The position numbers and the translations under genes were made by a program. A DNA stretch of 64,000 bases from Melampsora larici-populina 98AG31 (Eukaryota; Basidiomycota; Pucciniomycetes; Pucciniales; Melampsoraceae), in the NCBI RefSeq assembly GCF_000204055.1, contig NW_006768789.1:760332-824331 (forward strand). Reading direction: 5' to 3'. Below, piece by piece: positions 58,906-64,000 of this stretch. The notes below the pieces were generated by a model. The model was given only the letters and a program-made list of their open reading frames with translations, was not told the DNA's origin and searched no databases. Position 1 is the stretch's first letter, and every line of letters starts with the position of its first letter.

Positions 58906-60463
58906 AACAGATTTGGGGTTTTGGTTTTTTGGTTTTTCAATTTATCTTACTGTTTCATTAAACTCTGAAAAAAGTTTTATTCTTTCTTTTTTTCTTTATC
59001 TATCTCTCTCGTGTCTTTTTCATATCTATACGCAATTTCATCAATTATATCTCAATTCTGATTGTCTGCTATTTCCTTATCCTTAAAGATGAAACTAAAA
59101 AATTGTTTGAGTTTTAACTTTTTTTGTTTTAAAAAAAACATTTCACCTTGTGATTTACTATATGGTTTGTTTTCTAAAGAATGAATCTATCAATGAATGA
59201 ATGAATGAATGTACTAAATTTGATGTTTGAATTTGAGTTCCTTGTGAAACTTTTTTAATGATTGATTCTGAATGGCAGGTATCAATACCTATTATGGGTC
59301 AGGACCCTGGAGAGATCCTGTAGAGAGGTGCATGATGTCAAAGAGTTTAGTTTCTTATGTTTGCTGTGAATTGCTGTGTATCTCACAGTCTCTACACCAC
59401 ATTAAAAACTCTTCACATCTGTGTAGGTATGAATTTCAAACTTAACAAAGTGTCTTGCTCCTGGCTAGGCATGAATATGGATCTTTTAACCTTTATAAGG
59501 GGTCAGACCTCACAGAAGTTTTAAATTATATGTTGAATTGAAAAAGGATCTCAACTTTGGAGTCTTAAGAAAGCCATTGACATCATGTACAAAAGGGCTA
59601 AAGATTGCGGCTACAGGCAATTCAGTAGTTGATCAAGCAACAACCTCACCAGACACCATGACAGTTGAATGTCCTGTGTCTATCACAATATTATGATGGC
59701 ACATACTCAAGGACTCCTTTGGTACAGTTTTGTTTCCAGGTCAAACCATCATCAAGTAACCTGAAGGAAGAAAAATGTTGGACCTTGGCTTGGTCTCCAT
59801 GCTGGTGGCCATTGAATATATTGGCCACAGGGCATGTGTGCTGCTAAGTCACTGAAAACTACAATCTTTAAGAACTCATCCATACAAATGTAAGTGACAG
59901 ACACTGTGGTGATGGTACTCTAAGAGAAAAATTAAGAATGCTGGGGTTCTGAAATGGATCTGATACTTGAGCCAACACCCAAATTAATCAAGTGAATCCA
60001 CTCTTGGGTAAGTCTTAGCAGGAACACTCAGCACATGAAGAGCATGAATCCTTGGGTTTTCTTCAACAAGCCTTTTGATAGTGATATTTGGAATCAATAG
60101 TATGCTCAAAATCAGTACAAAACATGCTCAGACTCTCATATGACTTTTTGAATTCACTCAAAATCAAAACACGTCATTGAGCTCATCATGATCAAGAGAG
60201 CTCAACAGTATTTGTGTACAAGGAAGCAAACATCGTAGGGTTAAGATATAAAACTGCTTTCAATTACAAACATAACATTACTGATACTAAATATATTGTA
60301 TGTAGAAGCTACTTTTTTGGGTGAAATTTTGGATAGAAAAACAACTTTGTTGGTTTGAGAGAAATGAGATGGAGTAAGATGTGAATGGCCAAACGCATCT
60401 GTCAAATCAGCAACAAAGCTACACGATAATACACCAAATTAAGGAATTGAGTCAAGTGAGAGC
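58906..60463. other. intergenic between bZIP and catalase, no gene
   Basis: Both neighbouring genes end here (convergent). A short TGAA microsatellite lies at about 59188-59210. Nothing else. Confidence 0.5.
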
Positions 60464-62711
60464 TTATTGCAATCCGTTGGCTTGGTTCCCAAAAGCTTGC
60501 TTGCCAGAACCCTTAAGATTGGGAGCGAATCTAAAGAGAAGGCAACAAGTTAGTATAAATCTAGAAGTCGGCGATGGCTAAAAAGATGCAAACCTGTATG
60601 CTGAGCTCGCTGGCAAAGGCTTGTAAGGTTGTGGGATTTGCTTCAAACCGATCTCTTTGGCGATTTTTTTACCCAAGTCTTCGTCGACGGTAAGGAAAAT
60701 AGCTACTTGGTCAGACTTGATCCGTTCAACACTGACGTTGCCAAGATGTCCAGAGACGTTCTTCACAAATCTTTCTCTGGCGCCATCGTCAAATACTTTC
60801 GACCAAAGAGCACGAGCGGGCTCAAAGTCAAGTTCTGTCACTTCTGACAAGTCTGCCATCGCGTGCCCTATGAAGACCTCGTGCTCCAAATTGTATGGAC
60901 GCTTGGGATAATTTAAGGGCTTGATAGTGCTCTTGTAGTTTGGTCGACTGCCTTGGTTGTCCTCTAAAGCCATAAGACCGTCTCGTTGAAAGTTGGCCAC
61001 TGGATTGATGGGTTTATTTACAGGAAGTTGTGTATAATTGGTGCCCAAACGGTACAGGTGCGCGTCGTTGTACGAGAATAGTCGGGATTGCAAGACTGGA
61101 TCAGCCGAAGGTTCCACTCCAGGAGGCATATGAGCAGGAGAAAACGCAGATTGTTCAATCTGGGCATGATAACTGATGCAAAGTCGGGTGTTATTTAGCA
61201 ATCCATGTCAGCGAGTGGCAACAGGAGAAAAGGTACACACTTGATAGGGTTTTCATTCAAAACTAGCTTGGCAAAGGGACGAAGAGGGAAATCCTTGTGG
61301 GGCCATATCTGCGAGAGACAATGGACATTCAGAATATGCTGGTGATGATTATATCACGCACGAGTCTACTCACCTTCGTCAAATCCAAAATGTTATACCT
61401 AGATGAAAAAAAAGTTAGATCAACAATTGAAGTATTCCATTGAAATATCAAATTCGCGTACCTGAAACTCTCAGCCTGCTCGGGAGTCATTTCTTGAATG
61501 TAACATGTCCAAGAAGGATGATCGCCTTTTTGAATTGCTTCGAATAAGTCCCGAGTGGAATAGTCTGGAGACTCGCCGGCCTTCTTCACTGAATCCTCTT
61601 GGGTGAGGAAAGCCCCTCTAAGCTGATCAGCTAAACAATGGATCTGTACAAACACGGGGAATCAGATTTACTATAAGCGGTAGAGGAATCAGAGGCTTGA
61701 AAACGGACTTGGACATATTTGAAGGTGCCATCTTTATTGACAAACTTGAAGGTGTGGCCTGAGTAGCCGTTCATCCCGCGGTATCCGTCGGGGACACCTC
61801 GATCTCCAAATAAGATCATCACTTGATGGATGGACTCTGCATTTTGAGACAAGTAGTCCCAGAACCTGATTCACAAAGCAGCTTCAGCACATCTCCTTCT
61901 CAACAAGTATCTTATTGAGCTCGACTCACATGTCAGGGTCATCACCATGAGCGAGATGAGATTGCGGATCTCTCTTTTGGGTGTGGATGAAATGTGGGAA
62001 CTTGACTGCATCGCGCAAGAAAAAGACTGGAGTGTTGTTGAATACCTAAATAGTAACCAAAGCATAAGACGTTTACGCTTAGGCGCCGAGACTTGCGCCG
62101 GAAGAAACCAAAACCAAAGATTCAAGCATGAGACAAACCCAATCCCAGATACCTTCTTCAGTTTTGATCTTGATTGAAAATCCACGAGGGTCTCTAGCAG
62201 TGTCGGGAGAGCCACGTTCACCCCCCACAGTGGAGAACCGGGCTACCACAGGGCTTTGTTTTCCAACCTTGTTGAATATAGCGGCGCAGCAGATATCAGA
62301 GATATCGTGAGTAATCTCTAGGTAGCCCAACGCACCCGAACCTTTAGCGTGAACACTTCGGTTGTCAAAATAAAGTGGACAGTTGGTTGCATTAGCCTTC
62401 ACGATCAATACGAAAAACAAAAGAAGTTATCTTACACTCGCTCAGGTATTCTCTCTCGATGAAAGCTTTGTAATAAGTCTATGTGATGGTAATCTTGGAG
62501 TAGCAGAGGTCCATTTCTTCCGACTCTTTGAACTTCATATGGTTCTGGATATGGATGTCTACGGTGGATGCAAGATTTATGGAGTCAGTATCAAGACAAA
62601 GAATTACAATCGATCCTCGAAAGGTGAAAATGGGCGAAGGCGGAAAACTAACCCGCCAGAGGTAGTATAAACACCCTCATCGGTGGTTTCATAAACAGCT
62701 TTAGCAGGCAT
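60464..62711 (-). CDS. monofunctional haem catalase
   Basis: Ten exons on the minus strand: 62711-62653, 62558-62436, 62355-62139, 62045-61930, 61865-61709, 61643-61462, 61398-61374, 61308-61241, 61172-60594 and 60530-60464, 1593 nt, 530 aa; every phase fits. Catalytic His63 is in RVVHAKGSG, the distal Asn in [12 protein letters not shown] (about 137), and the haem-ligating Tyr350 in [14 protein letters not shown]. Other family blocks are [35 protein letters not shown] and [12 protein letters not shown]. It breaks hydrogen peroxide into water and oxygen. Length fits small-subunit catalases. There is no clear peroxisomal SKL end (it ends NGLQ), so cytosolic location is possible. A 25-nt microexon is included. 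Confidence 0.95.
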
Positions 62712-64000
62712 GATGAGATCTATGATCGGTTTGATTGGATTTTGCATCAACCTATTATATAAGAAGTAATGTACTCTCTATGATTGGTCAGGAGAACGAG
62801 ATGAGAGGTGAGTGGTGGAGAAAACGCTATTCGTCTAGGTTAGTCAGTTCTTATATAATAGCAGTTTCTTTTGTGAACCTCAAAAGGTAATCAGCATTTC
62901 ACCTTGCGTCATTGAGTGACAGTGTGCCTGATGAGATATGACGTCATTGAATGATGGATTGACTGCTTATGTGAATGATGATCAACACACCACTTCATTC
63001 ACTCATTCATTCATTCATTCATCTTTGATGACTCATTTAACCGCCAACAGTCATTTTCATCTCTTTATTTACTCAAGCCCCCTTCATCGCAAACATTTCA
63101 TACAAACTCATCATAACTATCTCTGGCCATCGGAGCTTTGAAGTAGCATATATGTAAACGCGTACGGGATTATATATGTGAGAATCGAGTGACCAGTCTC
63201 TTATAATCATTTTCATATGAGCTCTATAGATTCTATGGCTTCAACAATCACATAGACCAGTGTACCGTGAGCAGCCCAACGCGAGACCGATCAGGTTCAT
63301 CAACGGACTGTATCATCTGTTGATGACCACAAAGTTCAATCGTAAAAGTGATCAAGTGAGCTCATGGATGTTCCAGTTGTTATCCCCAAAATATGAAGCA
63401 TACTAGATGTGACAGAAGTCATCATGGGCCAAATGTGTCGTCTTGAATTGCTTGTATTCTATTGTGACAAACCGCCCCAAGGCCTTAAAGTACACTACAT
63501 CAAGAAATCCGATTGACGTTTCTTCAAGGGGACGGTGATGCATACCACTAACGCCCTTCCTCTACTGAGCGAGATATCGAGAAGGCAATAGGAAAGTGCT
63601 CTTTCCATATGTAAGGGCATGGCCAACCCACTTATACTGTTTTCGCCAAGCAGCGGGACAAACGGGAGTGAGAGAGCCGCTAAAAATACTTGATCATTTA
63701 TTTGTTTGGGTCTTGTACAACCACAAGTATGAAATTTGAGTCTAGAGCGTGAAATGATTGCAAAAGGATATCAACATGTGATCTTTAGGAGTTAGTAAGG
63801 AAACAAAGGGAGGGTTCTGACCAGGGGTAATGAGAAGTTCATGTAAGCGAGTCCGGATGCGTAAAAATCTTAATTGATCCTGATTTGTTCGTTGGAAGGA
63901 TTTGAATGACATTAACAGATCGACTCAAGAGTCGTTCAGAACAATATTAGCAACATAGAGTCTTGACTGACATCCACTTCCATCCCTTCAATTGATTTGC
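62712..64000. other. catalase upstream region, no other gene seen
   Basis: Contains a TTCA microsatellite at about 62995-63022 and several TATATA strings near 63155-63180. No ORF with recognisable content up to the window edge. Confidence 0.5.

Noticed and set aside
62938..63141. 67-codon ORF
   Set aside because: Mostly a TTCA microsatellite; no recognisable content.

Overview
This window is nuclear DNA of a filamentous basidiomycete, most probably a rust fungus (Pucciniales). The genes have short introns (roughly 50-185 nt) with GT..AG borders, the intergenic DNA is AT-rich and pyrimidine-rich, and most of the window is mobile-element sequence. The family and genus are inferred from this overall look, not from a marker gene. 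I recognise seven intact protein-coding genes, one good tRNA gene and one retroposed-looking tRNA. The rest is transposon-derived or featureless.

Layout of the repeat-rich part. At 160-235 is an intronless tRNA-Tyr copy with an encoded CCA, and at 2123-2815 a MITE. A minus-strand Ty1/copia retrotransposon fills 3378-9915; it has a GATAT target duplication and its 5' LTR is split by a TA-flanked MITE at 8931-9495. A small MITE lies at 10037-10198. A multi-pass membrane protein gene (11821-14237) sits alone between repeats. A hairpin-rich 865-bp MITE occupies 14956-15820. A plus-strand Ty3/gypsy chromovirus at 17778-23510 (GGGAC duplication) has lost protease and reverse transcriptase. A solo LTR lies at 25389-26471 (CAATT duplication) and another MITE at 26893-27682. 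A two-gene PIF/Harbinger transposon (28503-33694, ATT duplication) sits exactly between two codons of a decayed FHA-domain pseudogene. Satellite-like arrays fill 34586-35460. A histidine-phosphatase gene is at 37521-38334, a decayed unknown gene near 39-39.8 kb, a dead Tc1/mariner element at 40495-41820, and a hAT-like MITE built from TATAGTATAG-like sequence at 43943-44264.

The right-hand 18 kb is gene territory: a Derlin (ER-associated degradation), tRNA-Glu(CTC) on the minus strand, a PalC-like BRO1 protein (ambient pH signalling with ESCRT), a single-pass glycoprotein with a long pyrimidine-rich leader, a bZIP transcription factor, and a minus-strand monofunctional catalase. Exon models were checked by phase: in every gene the exon lengths sum to a whole number of codons. 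All intron borders are manual predictions.

The genes do not form an operon-like system. The main interest is the record of nested, datable insertions. The copia 5' LTR, the FHA codons and several target duplications can be restored exactly by removing the inserts. Several of the dead elements carry premature stops of the kind a CGA-to-TGA change produces, which suggests C-to-T decay.
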